The position numbers and the translations under genes are program-made. The notes under the pieces are model-generated. The model did not search any database. It was not told the DNA's origin and saw only the letters and a list, made by a program, of their open reading frames with translations. Positions 1-8,261 of a stretch of DNA of 18,901 bases are shown piece by piece (position 1 is the stretch's first letter; each line of letters opens with the position of its first letter). The DNA comes from Candidatus Latescibacterota bacterium (GTDB taxonomy: Bacteria > Latescibacterota > Latescibacteria > Latescibacterales > Latescibacteraceae): positions 1 through 18,901 of the forward strand of contig JABHYP010000366.1 of NCBI GenBank assembly GCA_018656855.1. Direction: 5' to 3'.

Positions 1-1
1 C

Positions 2-205
2 AACACTAACCTTGTGGATCACCGGTTTCCCAACGGGCATATCGAATCATGGGACAAGCATGTAGCGCCACGTAGTCTATACCTGAAACAGCTCGATGAC
101 CGGCTTGGCGCTGAGGCGGTCAGGAAAATAGCTGTCCCGACCCAGCTTACCGACCCCTCGAATGAACCATGGGGAGGTAATGCGGAAGGAGTTCTGCTGC
201 GATAA
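2..205 (+). CDS. C-terminal fragment of an unidentified protein (5' end outside window)
   Basis: An open frame enters from the left edge and ends at TAA 203-205, giving 67 residues. The first in-frame start-like codon (GTG at 14) has no ribosome binding site, so I read this as the tail of a longer gene. The tail contains HRFPNGHIESW, APRSLYLKQL and DRLGAEAV and is hydrophilic, with no membrane segment. I do not recognise the family. It is more GC-rich than the AT-rich genes from 3.8 kb on. A polysaccharide-active secreted enzyme is possible but unsupported. Confidence 0.55.
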   Translation, partial: NTNLVDHRFPNGHIESWDKHVAPRSLYLKQLDDRLGAEAVRKIAVPTQLTDPSNEPWGGNAEGVLLR

Positions 206-267
206 CCGAGCTGAGATACGGCAAATATCAATTTAACATCTGCCGTAAATAAAATATCATATTTCTT

Positions 268-316
268 TGAAATCATTTGAGAATAAGTAAAATGTCTTTT
301 TACTGAGAAAAATCCG
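268..316 (+). repeat. Relic of the 3' end of a lost tandem copy, now the leader of the 317 gene
   Basis: These 49 bases align without gaps to 1737-1785, the end of the first lipoprotein gene plus its spacer, at 40 of 49 identical positions. Read in the matching frame, the relic encodes LKSFENK then TAA, against LKSLDNK then TAA at the end of the 317-1759 gene. The similarity breaks off just upstream of 268. The simplest reading is that a further copy of the lipoprotein gene once lay upstream and was deleted, leaving its last codons. Confidence 0.7.
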
Positions 317-1759
317 ATGCGCAAACATTTCTCTATACCGGTATTCGTTATCTTTCTCACTGTCATAATATTTCTCTCTTGCGATAAGGATAAAGAGAAG
401 AGCATAGTTGGTCCCGTAGAAGATACTTTTACGATATCAGGGAGAGTTTTCGATCAAAAAGGTCAACCTTTTAGAAATATAACTATAAACCTTGTCGGGT
501 CAGTTATCAAGAAATCTAAGTTGACTGGTTCATTGGGAGACTACTCTTTTGACGGGCTCCCGGTTGGTGATTATACAATTACGCCCTCAAAGGAGGGATA
601 TAGGTTTTCCCCCTTTTTTGCTAAAGTCAGGATAACTGATTCTAATAGAAACGTTGATGATTTAATCGGTTGGGCTGTTAGAGTAAATGTGGAAATTGGC
701 GGAATTATCGGGAAAATTATAGATACCGATAAGAAACCAGTCTGGGGTGTGTATGCACAGTTATTTCCCGATCCGGATTCCCTAGAAAATGGTCCCCTCA
801 AAACAAGTAAAACAAATGAATATGGATATTATAGTTTATCTTATAGTGTATTCTTAAATAATTCATACAAGATAGTCCCGATTAAAGAGGGGTACAATTA
901 CACGTTCAGCCCGGATTCATCATACGTGACACCAATAAATCAAATTACCATTGTCAACTTTATTGCTTTATACTCCGGTTTACCCTTGCATTCAATCTCG
1001 GGAAGGATTTTCGATATCGGGGGTAATAGTGTTAATTTTTCTCCTATTGAATTAACAGGGGAGGAAGAAAGTGAAAGATATTGTTTATCGACTGATAAAG
1101 ATGGTTTTTATACATTTGACGATTTAATAGATGGAACATACATATTATGGGCGCCATTTGTATTTGGTCTCCCCCGGGAAACTATAATCGTTGATGGAGT
1201 AGATATCATTATGCCAGACCTGATTGAATTAAACATGGTTGCCTACAGTGCTGAAGACTATTTCCCTATCGGTGCCGGCTCATCATGGACATACGAAAGA
1301 ACAACCGATGAAGGAGAGCCAACAGACCATACTGTCAGTGTAACCGGCACAGAAACAGCAAACGATAAGGCCTATACAGTTATGTCTTCCGGTTATCCCG
1401 CATATTTCAACTCATACCGCATCGAAAACAATACTGTCTATGTACTTGCCGAAGATGAAGATAAAACATTTCTGAAATTCGGTGTTCGATGGGACAGTGA
1501 ATGGGTAGTTGACAGTATTCGTGGAAATATACTTACCGGAACTTTCATAGATATTGAAACCGTTTCTGTCTCCGCGGGTACATTTGAGGACTGTCTGCAT
1601 TTTGAGTTGAATCTTCCGCTCGGTGACATTTCGTATGAAAAGACAGACTTGTGGTTCGCGCGGGATATCGGACTTGTCAAGGCTGAGAAAGTCGTTGTGA
1701 GCATGGGCGAGGTGATGGAAACGGTGACTGATGTGCTGAAATCATTAGACAATAAGTAA
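317..1759 (+). CDS. Lipoprotein with repeated carboxypeptidase-regulatory-like domains, copy 1
   Basis: 480 residues. The N-terminus is a signal peptide ending in FLSC, with lipidation predicted at Cys22; acidic residues follow (DKDKEK). Three beta-sandwich modules of the carboxypeptidase-regulatory-like/CNA-B type follow, roughly residues 37-118, 127-218 and 226-305. Each carries the hallmark pattern G.V.D..G.P......T...G.Y.F..L..G.Y...P...GY.F.P. The last ~170 residues form a separate conserved module starting DYFPIGAGSSWTYERTT. The likely role is a surface or periplasmic lipoprotein that binds carbohydrate or protein, or is purely structural; no catalytic residues are visible. The next gene is a close paralogue 26 bp downstream, and the two probably share one transcript. 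Confidence 0.85.
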   Translation: MRKHFSIPVFVIFLTVIIFLSCDKDKEKSIVGPVEDTFTISGRVFDQKGQPFRNITINLVGSVIKKSKLTGSLGDYSFDGLPVGDYTITPSKEGYRFSPFFAKVRITDSNRNVDDLIGWAVRVNVEIGGIIGKIIDTDKKPVWGVYAQLFPDPDSLENGPLKTSKTNEYGYYSLSYSVFLNNSYKIVPIKEGYNYTFSPDSSYVTPINQITIVNFIALYSGLPLHSISGRIFDIGGNSVNFSPIELTGEEESERYCLSTDKDGFYTFDDLIDGTYILWAPFVFGLPRETIIVDGVDIIMPDLIELNMVAYSAEDYFPIGAGSSWTYERTTDEGEPTDHTVSVTGTETANDKAYTVMSSGYPAYFNSYRIENNTVYVLAEDEDKTFLKFGVRWDSEWVVDSIRGNILTGTFIDIETVSVSAGTFEDCLHFELNLPLGDISYEKTDLWFARDIGLVKAEKVVVSMGEVMETVTDVLKSLDNK

Positions 1760-1785
1760 AATCACTTTGCATTGAGAAAAAACCT

Positions 1786-3507
1786 ATGAACAAACATTTC
1801 TTTATGCCGGTATTCGTTATTTTTCTCACTGTCATAATATTCCTTTCCTGCGAAAAAGAAAAGGAGAATACCATAGTAGGCCCCGAGGGGGATACCTATA
1901 CGGTCTCAGGGAGAGTCCTAGGGGCACATGGTTATCCTTTATTGGGATATATTACATTTGCCATTATCGGGACAGATGTCGAGGAATCGACGATGACTGA
2001 TTCACTCGGAGCCTACTCATTTGAAGGGCTCCCGGCAGGTGAGTATACAATAACACCCGCATTTGAAGGATATTTTTTCCCTTTGAGCACGGAAGTTATT
2101 ATAATCGATTCTGATGTGACTGTTAATAATTTTTACAGTTGGCCTGGAGGCGAAAGTATAATTGTAGGAAAAATTCTTGATATTGATGCAAATCCCGTCA
2201 GTCAAGTGAATGTATTGGTAACTCAACAACCTTTTAATCCCAAAAGAGAGGGAAGTGGTTCTACAAACCAATATGGATTTTATTGGGCAAGCGGCAGTTT
2301 AATCAGAAACGAATCATATATGGTAGTACCGGATAAAAGTGGGTACAATTACACATTCAGTCCGGATACATCATACGTGACTCCAACCGAACTGTTCACA
2401 GAGGTTAACTTCATAGCCACATATTCCGGTAAACCGCTGCATTCAATCTCAGGAAGAATAGTCGACACTGACGGTAATGGTGTGAGTTCACTTCATATCT
2501 ATTTAAATGCGGAAAATAATAAAGAATCACTTCATATATCAACTGACAAAGATGGCTTTTATACATTTCACGGGCTACAAAATGGTACATATATTTTAGG
2601 CTCAGGCGGCGAAATTGGTATCATCCATGTACACATAGATGTTTATGGTGTGGATGTTATAATGTCCGACCTGGTATTTTTGTATCGATACCCTACAAAG
2701 TATGTATTTTCAGGAAGTGTTTTTGATAACAGCGGTAATGGGATACCCGGTGTGAAGGTATTAATTCCCATAGTTGGTTATCTTGAAACCAATGAAGAGG
2801 GATACTACTCAACGAGCGAGGCAAATTATCATTTTCCTGTAGATGAGTTTGGCGTGTCCAAAAATATATCTTTTACCCCATCAAAAAATGGTTTTTCTTT
2901 CACACCGGACACAACATGGGTGACGGCAGAATGGCAGAAAGGCGTGGAATTTGCAGAACTTGTAGTACCCGACATTATTGGTTTCGACTGGGGAGTTTAT
3001 AAAGCCGATGACTATTTCCCGCTCGGCACCGGCTCATCATGGATATACGAAAGAACTACCGATGGAGGAGAGCCATACGAACACTCTGTCAGCGTAACCG
3101 GCACCGAGGCTGTATACGGTATAACCTATTCACTAATGTCGTCCGGTTATCCGGGATACTACAGTTCATACCGCATCGAAAACAATACTGTCTATACACA
3201 TTCTGAAAATGAGGAAAAAGAGTATCTGAGATTCGGAGTTGTAAAAGGCAGTGAATGGGTAATTGACAGTATTCGTGAAAATGTTTTTACCGGCACTTTC
3301 CTGGATATTGAAACCGTCGAGGTTCCCGCGGGTACATTCGAGGACTGCCTGCATTTTGAGGTGAACCTTCCGCTCGGTGATATTTCGTATGAAAAGACAG
3401 ATTTATGGTTTGCACGAGATGTCGGCCTTGTCAGGGCTGAGAAAGTCGTTGTGAGCATGAGCGAAGTTATTGAGACGATAACTGATGCACTTAAAAATTA
3501 TAAATAA
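1786..3507 (+). CDS. Lipoprotein with repeated carboxypeptidase-regulatory-like domains, copy 2
   Basis: 573 residues, a paralogue of the preceding gene. The signal peptides are nearly identical (IPVFVIFLTVIIFLSC versus MPVFVIFLTVIIFLSC), with the lipid-attachment Cys at 22. The first three regulatory-like modules align with copy 1. A fourth module (about 305-395, beginning YVFSGSVFDNSGNGIPGVKV) is extra and accounts for the 93-residue length difference. The C-terminal module (from about 400, DYFPLGTGSSWIYERTT) is the best conserved part. Copy 2 therefore differs from copy 1 by gain or loss of one domain. No terminator hairpin with a T-run is visible after the stop. Confidence 0.85.
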   Translation: MNKHFFMPVFVIFLTVIIFLSCEKEKENTIVGPEGDTYTVSGRVLGAHGYPLLGYITFAIIGTDVEESTMTDSLGAYSFEGLPAGEYTITPAFEGYFFPLSTEVIIIDSDVTVNNFYSWPGGESIIVGKILDIDANPVSQVNVLVTQQPFNPKREGSGSTNQYGFYWASGSLIRNESYMVVPDKSGYNYTFSPDTSYVTPTELFTEVNFIATYSGKPLHSISGRIVDTDGNGVSSLHIYLNAENNKESLHISTDKDGFYTFHGLQNGTYILGSGGEIGIIHVHIDVYGVDVIMSDLVFLYRYPTKYVFSGSVFDNSGNGIPGVKVLIPIVGYLETNEEGYYSTSEANYHFPVDEFGVSKNISFTPSKNGFSFTPDTTWVTAEWQKGVEFAELVVPDIIGFDWGVYKADDYFPLGTGSSWIYERTTDGGEPYEHSVSVTGTEAVYGITYSLMSSGYPGYYSSYRIENNTVYTHSENEEKEYLRFGVVKGSEWVIDSIRENVFTGTFLDIETVEVPAGTFEDCLHFEVNLPLGDISYEKTDLWFARDVGLVRAEKVVVSMSEVIETITDALKNYK

Positions 3508-3679
3508 ACCGGATTAAGTTAATATGTAAGAAATGCAGATAGTCTAAGTGTGTCAAATCTGTGTCACTAATTTAAACCTTATAACATATATAACACTATG
3601 TGAGTAAACTAATGATTTAGGAAACATCGGCATTTAATCGAATATTAGTAATTTGCAGAACATCTAAAAATCCTTTCTG
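3508..3679. other. Intergenic stretch without a recognisable gene
   Basis: AT-rich sequence between the second lipoprotein gene and the tRNA 3' half at 3680. I searched here for the missing 5' half of that tRNA (expected acceptor strand GGGCGAT and a D-arm) and did not find it. No open frame of note and no terminator with a T-run was seen. The whole gap up to the next start codon is 328 bp. Confidence 0.5.
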
Positions 3680-3726
3680 TGTGCTTGACATGCAGAAGCC
3701 CACTGGTTCAATTCCAGTATCGCCCA
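3680..3726 (+). tRNA. 3' half of tRNA-Val(GAC), 5' half missing
   Basis: The stretch matches tRNA positions 27-73 with exact geometry. It has an anticodon stem TGTGC/GCAGA (4 of 5 pairs), loop TTGACAT with anticodon GAC at 3687-3689, and a 5-nt variable region. The T-stem is ACTGG/CCAGT (5 of 5 pairs) around loop TTCAATT, then the acceptor strand ATCGCCC and discriminator A. CCA is not encoded. Neither the 5' acceptor strand (expected GGGCGAT) nor a D-arm is present upstream. It cannot make a tRNA and is best read as the tRNA-derived att remnant of an integration event, or as a decayed gene. Confidence 0.7.
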
Positions 3727-3758
3727 ATCGCTTTTCGGATTAATATTTAAAATATTTC

Positions 3759-3807
3759 TTGACATTTAAATAAATTATAATATATATGTGTTAACAATAC
3801 ATATGTA
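3759..3807 (+). promoter_or_regulatory. Promoter with BlaI-box-like operator for the 3836 operon
   Basis: TTGACA (3759-3764), a 16-bp spacer and TATATA (3781-3786) make a plausible sigma-70 promoter. Two operator half-sites overlap and follow the -10: TATATATGTG (3781-3790) and the perfect palindrome TACATATGTA (3798-3807), with centres 17 bp apart. TACAnnTGTA is the known core of BlaI/MecI operators, and a BlaI-family gene lies 4.7 kb downstream. The ribosome binding site AGGAGGTG (3819-3826) follows, 9 bases before the ATG. Assignment to this BlaI is inferred. Confidence 0.55.
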
Positions 3808-3835
3808 AAATTTATTATAGGAGGTGTTTTTATCA

Positions 3836-4495
3836 ATGAAGTCAATGTTAATATTTTTGCTTTTTCTACTAAATACTTTTGTTTCATCTGTCCGGGCAAA
3901 TGATATTCAAGACTTATATCTTGACGAAGGGATTAATAAGGTTTCACTTTCAATTGTCAACTTTTCAAATTCTGATCTTTCAAATATAAGAGTGGAAGTT
4001 GATAAAACTAAAATCCCAAAATGGTTGGATATTCACATAATATCAGATAGAATCGATATCCCATATGGAGTAAAAAGTTATGAAAACATATTACTTATTT
4101 TAAATGTAAATAACGCCCCGTCGGGAACAGTCGCTGAATTCCCTTATAAATTGAGCGATAATAGCGGTAACAGCTGGAATTTCACAGCTACAATACATAC
4201 AAGCTCAGATTTACCTATCAGTAGCGCGTTGCATGAAAATTTTCCAAATCCTTTCAATCCGATTACCACAATAAGCTATAAATTAAAAGAAAACAAGCAT
4301 ACTAAACTTGTTGTATACAATACTCTTGGCCAGCAGATATATACTCTTGTGGATGCACTTCAAGCTGCTGGAATGCATACCGTTCAGTGGGATGGTAAGA
4401 ATAAAAATGGCCAGAAAGTTTCAAGCGGGATGTATTTTTACCGGCTAACCGCAGGATCTTTTGTACAAACAAAACGAATGATGCTGGTGGAATAA
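3836..4495 (+). CDS. Secreted protein with C-terminal FPNPFNP sorting/FlgD-like domain
   Basis: 219 residues. A signal peptide (about 1-22, ending SSVRA) is followed by an Ig-like beta domain (about 24-122, LYLDEGINKVSLSIVNFSNS) and a C-terminal module from about residue 132. That module begins ENFPNPFNPITTISYKL and continues with VVYNTLGQQIYTLVD, MHTVQWDG and SSGMYFYRL. This is the type A sorting/FlgD Ig-like fold found on secreted proteins of Bacteroidota relatives and candidate phyla such as KSB1. An earlier in-frame GTG at 3824 lies inside the Shine-Dalgarno AGGAGGTG, so the ATG at 3836 is preferred. It is the first gene of a three-gene operon; the role of the small N-terminal domain is unknown. 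Confidence 0.85.
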   Translation: MKSMLIFLLFLLNTFVSSVRANDIQDLYLDEGINKVSLSIVNFSNSDLSNIRVEVDKTKIPKWLDIHIISDRIDIPYGVKSYENILLILNVNNAPSGTVAEFPYKLSDNSGNSWNFTATIHTSSDLPISSALHENFPNPFNPITTISYKLKENKHTKLVVYNTLGQQIYTLVDALQAAGMHTVQWDGKNKNGQKVSSGMYFYRLTAGSFVQTKRMMLVE

Positions 4496-4529
4496 TATAT
4501 GTAAAAATTCAAAATATGAGGATTACACA

Positions 4530-6062
4530 ATGAATGTGAAATATATGTGCTTTATATTTCTTTTAATTATCATTCCTTTTTCAAGTTTCGCCCTTGAAAC
4601 ATATAACTCGGTATATTGTGAGGAAAGAGCCCCTGTTATAATTGATGGTGAATTAGATGACTGGGGATTTGTAAATACTGTGCCGGCGAAAATTGAATGG
4701 GTTAGCAATATCGGTACTCCCGGATTACCGAGAGATGAAACGGATTTATCAGCTTCATTTCAATGTTTTTATGATTCTCACAACCTTTATATAGCTGTCA
4801 TGGTAATTGATGACCATCTTGTGTTTGGCCAGGAAGTGTTCTCGAAAACAGGTTATGATGACGCTGTTGGGATCTTTTTTGATGGAGACATGAAAGAAAC
4901 ATCCAAAGAAGGGTTTGATGAGAATGACGGTCAAATTAGAGTTTCAGTTGATAATACCGGGAAAATTATTATTGATGGATGGGGTCCTCTTTACGGGCAT
5001 TATCCATATTTTTGGGAATCTATCGGCGTAAGAGCTGCTCTTCAAGAAAATGACACCGGTTATAATGTTGAAATATCAATACCATATAAAATTTTAGGAT
5101 GGACTGAGTGGATTCCAAATCGACGTATTGGAATGAATGCTCATGTATGGGATGACGATGATGGCGGTGATTATGAAAGTCTATTAGGTTGGGCCGTTGA
5201 TCCAGACGACACCAGTCATTTATTTACATCTTGTTATAATCAGGTTGCTTTTACTAAATCTGTAGAAATACCTGATACATACAAATTTAAAAGTAATGAA
5301 GTTTCTGAAAACGGAACAAAGGAAATTGTTGCTGTAATCGGAAGCCCGGATCAGTCGCTGACCTTTAATGATGTTTTCTCAGTATTACACAAACTCTCGA
5401 TTAGTGATTTTGACACTGCTGAAATGATGTTGAAATCTAAAAGCGATAAAAAATGGTCAAAATATATGCTGGGAATGGTTCAGTTTGATGCGGGCAAATA
5501 TAATGAGAGCGCAGAAACTTTGAGCCAGCTTGCAAATGAATGTCCGGATAGAAATGTGGCGCTCTGGGCTCGCTTCCATCTTGGAAATACTTATAAAAAT
5601 ACCGGAGAATATGATAAAGCCCGAAATGAATATGAGGCATTAATATCAATAATAAATGAAGATTCAGGATCATTGCGAATAAAAAACCGGATATTGGAAT
5701 TTATCTCTGAAACATATGAAGCTGAAGGAAAGTACCCCGAAGCTGTTATAGAACTTAGAAAGATATTGCAAGAAAAACCTGTTGATTGGGAATTTCAATA
5801 TAATAAAACCCTTCATGCACTGGTAAGGATAGGCGCGTATGATGATGTTATAAATTACTGGGAAAAAGTAATTCAAAATACGAATGAAATTGAAAAACAG
5901 CTTGAGGCCAAAATTGAGATAGCACGTAATTGTTTTTACAAAGGAGATTATGATCGTGCCTCTCAAATAGCTCAAGAGCTTATTAATTCCGGTGTAGATT
6001 CAAAAACAACTTTTAAAGCACAAATGGTTCTTCTTTCAATAAGTAGAAAATCATCAAATTAA
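4530..6062 (+). CDS. Secreted CBM9-like domain protein with TPR repeats
   Basis: 510 residues with a signal peptide (about 1-21, IPFSSFA). Residues ~33-245 look like a family 9 carbohydrate-binding (DOMON-like) domain. It starts APVIIDGELDDWG, followed by DLSASFQCFYDSHNLYIAVMVIDDHLV, DDAVGIFFDGD and VEISIPYKILG, the usual strand order of that family. Residues ~275-505 are helical tetratricopeptide-type repeats (for example YMLGMVQFDAGKYNESAETL and ARFHLGNTYKNTGEYDKARN). It is probably a periplasmic or surface scaffold coupling glycan recognition to protein-protein contacts. It starts 34 bp after the previous gene, and its TAA shares a base with the next ATG, so all three genes are cotranscribed. 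Confidence 0.85.
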   Translation: MNVKYMCFIFLLIIIPFSSFALETYNSVYCEERAPVIIDGELDDWGFVNTVPAKIEWVSNIGTPGLPRDETDLSASFQCFYDSHNLYIAVMVIDDHLVFGQEVFSKTGYDDAVGIFFDGDMKETSKEGFDENDGQIRVSVDNTGKIIIDGWGPLYGHYPYFWESIGVRAALQENDTGYNVEISIPYKILGWTEWIPNRRIGMNAHVWDDDDGGDYESLLGWAVDPDDTSHLFTSCYNQVAFTKSVEIPDTYKFKSNEVSENGTKEIVAVIGSPDQSLTFNDVFSVLHKLSISDFDTAEMMLKSKSDKKWSKYMLGMVQFDAGKYNESAETLSQLANECPDRNVALWARFHLGNTYKNTGEYDKARNEYEALISIINEDSGSLRIKNRILEFISETYEAEGKYPEAVIELRKILQEKPVDWEFQYNKTLHALVRIGAYDDVINYWEKVIQNTNEIEKQLEAKIEIARNCFYKGDYDRASQIAQELINSGVDSKTTFKAQMVLLSISRKSSN

Positions 6063-7495
6063 TGAAGAAGATATTTATAGTAAAAAGACAGTTTACAAAA
6101 TCAATTTTGATTTTATGTTTTTTATGCATAAATAGTGCTCATACTTATGGGACAGTTGATACGCTTTGCGGTCCTAAAAGCCTCCTGGCAATTTGTCAGT
6201 ATTATGGTGTAAAGGCTACTCTTGAAGAAATTAGTGAATTATCCGATTATGATGAAGAATTCGGGACAAGCATGCTGGGTCTTTATAATGCAGCTTTAAT
6301 AAAAGGATTGCCGGTTGTCCCGATGAACATGGAATTTGATCGGTTATGTGATATTAATGAGCATAGTATTGCTTTTGTAAAGGATAATCATTTCCTGGTA
6401 TTTCATGGCTGTAAAGACGATTATGTAACGATTCAGGATCCTCCAGGCCCCCCTTTTACAGTAACAAAGAAAATTTTTAATAAAACCTGGAATGGTGAAA
6501 TACTTGTTTTTTCCAGAACCTTGAAAAAACAAATGGGGCATAAGATTGCAAAAGCAACCGTACCACCAAAAGGACCAAATATCAAGTTTGCCAAGACATC
6601 TCATAATTTCGGTACGGTCAAAGAGGGAGAAAAACTTATATATACCTTTAATTTTAATAATATTGGAACAGAACATCTAAATGTTACAGCCCGTTCGTCA
6701 TGCAGTTGCACAGCTGTCCTTTTATCAGATAAAATAATTTCTCCTGGTGGTTCCGGAAAAGTTAAAGTTGAATTCGACACTAATGGAAAGAAAGGAACAG
6801 CCAGCCAGGGCGCATATGTCAGGACAAATGATCCTGAAAATCCGATGGTGAAACTGACATTATCAGCAAATATAAAATCAACGGTAAAAACTGTTCCTGA
6901 AAGGCTCTGGCTTAATGAGATAGCCATAAGAGAAGAAATAAAACGTGAAATTCTTGTAATAGATTCCGGGGATAAAAATCTCAAGATTATAAATATTTTG
7001 ACACCGGACGGAGTAACTGCAAAAATTCTGCCTGAGAAAAATCAATCCGATATACGGTCTATTCCTGTTCAGCTTATTATAAACAGCGGAAGTATACCCG
7101 GTAATTTTGAAAAAACAATTACAATTCTAACAAATAATATTAGCCGGCCTGAGATACTTGTCAAAATTGCTGGGAAAGTGCTTTCTGAAATAAAAGCATT
7201 TCCCCCCTCATTCTTTTTTGGAGAAATAAAACCTGACACAAAGGTTATGCGTGAAATTACTCTTTCCTCTACAAATGGAACAATATTTGAAATTGAGGAT
7301 ACTGTTTCCCCCTCAAAATATTTTTCTACAGTGATCGAACCAATAGAGGAAGGATTAAAATATAAATTAATCGCGGTTTTGCATAGTTCGGATAGTGGTA
7401 TAACAATTCGTAATACCATCCCTGTCTATATCAGAGGAAACGATTCTCCTGTATTAGAAATTCCCCTCTATGCAAAAGTGGTTAATTCACAATAA
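6062..7495 (+). CDS. Exported C39-family peptidase fused to DUF1573 and further beta domains
   Basis: 477 residues. A signal peptide (about 1-30, ILILCFLCINSAHTYG) precedes a C39 papain-like peptidase domain (about 31-152). Candidate catalytic residues are Cys36 (TLCGPKSL), His110 (DNHFLVFHG) and Asp126 (IQDPPG). C39 enzymes cut after the Gly-Gly of bacteriocin-type leaders; the usual oxyanion Gln six residues before the Cys is Gly30 here. A DUF1573 domain follows (about 175-270, FGTVKEGEKLIYTFNFNNIG, CSCT at 214-217), then two more Ig-like segments. No ABC transporter parts are present, so the protease would act alone in the periplasm. The ATG overlaps the previous stop (TAATG), indicating translational coupling. 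A cysteine-rich Gly-Gly peptide gene lies 2.8 kb downstream. Confidence 0.8.
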   Translation: MKKIFIVKRQFTKSILILCFLCINSAHTYGTVDTLCGPKSLLAICQYYGVKATLEEISELSDYDEEFGTSMLGLYNAALIKGLPVVPMNMEFDRLCDINEHSIAFVKDNHFLVFHGCKDDYVTIQDPPGPPFTVTKKIFNKTWNGEILVFSRTLKKQMGHKIAKATVPPKGPNIKFAKTSHNFGTVKEGEKLIYTFNFNNIGTEHLNVTARSSCSCTAVLLSDKIISPGGSGKVKVEFDTNGKKGTASQGAYVRTNDPENPMVKLTLSANIKSTVKTVPERLWLNEIAIREEIKREILVIDSGDKNLKIINILTPDGVTAKILPEKNQSDIRSIPVQLIINSGSIPGNFEKTITILTNNISRPEILVKIAGKVLSEIKAFPPSFFFGEIKPDTKVMREITLSSTNGTIFEIEDTVSPSKYFSTVIEPIEEGLKYKLIAVLHSSDSGITIRNTIPVYIRGNDSPVLEIPLYAKVVNSQ

Positions 7496-7524
7496 AATCT
7501 TTTTATTTTCAATTATATCTCCCG

Positions 7525-7544
7525 CGTATTAAATATAAAATACG
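7525..7544. repeat. Short hairpin after the 3836-7495 operon
   Basis: CGTATT (7525-7530) and AATACG (7539-7544) form a 6-bp perfect stem around an 8-nt AT loop, 30 bp after the operon's last stop codon. There is no T-run behind it, so it is at best a weak or processing-type transcript end. Confidence 0.3.
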
Positions 7545-7590
7545 AATATCCAGGTAGTTACAAGCATTTTTATAAAATTTAAAAAAGATG

Positions 7591-7653
7591 TTGACAAAAC
7601 ACAAAACATGAATTAATTTAACATATGTTGTATAATAACAACACATGTTAAAT
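7591..7653 (+). promoter_or_regulatory. Promoter region with a near-perfect 15-bp inverted-repeat operator
   Basis: TTGACA lies at 7591-7596. ATTTAACATATGTTG (7616-7630) is the inverse complement of CAACACATGTTAAAT (7639-7653) with a single mismatch; the 8-bp spacer carries TATAAT (7631-7636). The inner half-sites AACATATGTT and AACACATGTT fit the BlaI-type ACAnnTGT core. TTGACA and TATAAT are 34 bp apart, too far to pair, so which one serves the start point is unclear; either way the operator overlaps the core promoter. It would serve the 7777 gene, 123 bp downstream. Confidence 0.6.
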
Positions 7654-7776
7654 ATATTGCAGGCTTTTAATACATGCCCCATGAAAGAATTATCAATATA
7701 AGAATAAATCAACAATCAATATTTAATTCTAATTTATATATATAATTTTAAATAATTTAAAAGGTTGGATGTTTTG

Positions 7777-8184
7777 ATGAAAGACCACACAAGAGCTTAT
7801 AATGCTTATATTGTAGGTAGTTTGATAACAGGATTTTTTTCCTCTTCTATTTATGATTTAACTAATAAAAATAATTATTCAATGAGGGGGGAAGCTGACA
7901 CAAGGGGTATACTCATTTACGCATATGAGAAAGGCTGTTATATTACTGGAAATTTAAATTCGGGAGGATATCTTTTTTATAATTATGATGGTAGTTATCA
8001 TATTCGGCTAAATATTGATAATAATAAATTCGAGGGATCTGATTTTAGTTCAAATTGTGAATTTAAAGGGGAAGTTACTGACTACTTAATTTCTCTTTAT
8101 GATTCCGCAGAAAACAGGTACTTTGAGTATAAGCTTGATCGAAAATACTCATTTAAAACATTATTACGGTTGGCAAAAGTTTGA
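7777..8184 (+). CDS. Small protein of unknown function
   Basis: 135 residues from the ATG at 7777; a TTG at 7765 in the same frame would add four residues but is less likely. Residues ~10-24 (AYIVGSLITGFFSSS) are mildly hydrophobic, perhaps a membrane anchor. The rest is rich in Tyr, Asn, Gly and Asp in alternating beta-like patterns (YEKGCYITGNLNSGGYLFYNYDG), suggesting a small beta domain. I do not recognise a family. It stands alone behind the strong operator at 7616-7653, so it is probably under the same repressor as its neighbours. Confidence 0.6.
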   Translation: MKDHTRAYNAYIVGSLITGFFSSSIYDLTNKNNYSMRGEADTRGILIYAYEKGCYITGNLNSGGYLFYNYDGSYHIRLNIDNNKFEGSDFSSNCEFKGEVTDYLISLYDSAENRYFEYKLDRKYSFKTLLRLAKV

Positions 8185-8261
8185 ATAGATTTTTATAAGA
8201 CGAGTATCTGTTATTATAAAAAACCATATGATTTTTATTCTTTTCAGTTAGAGATAAACTT

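Noticed and set aside
19..405. Minus-strand 128-codon open frame, with a similar one at 1677-1874
   Set aside because: Both are antisense to the duplicated signal-peptide region of the lipoprotein genes; their similarity only reflects the tandem duplication.
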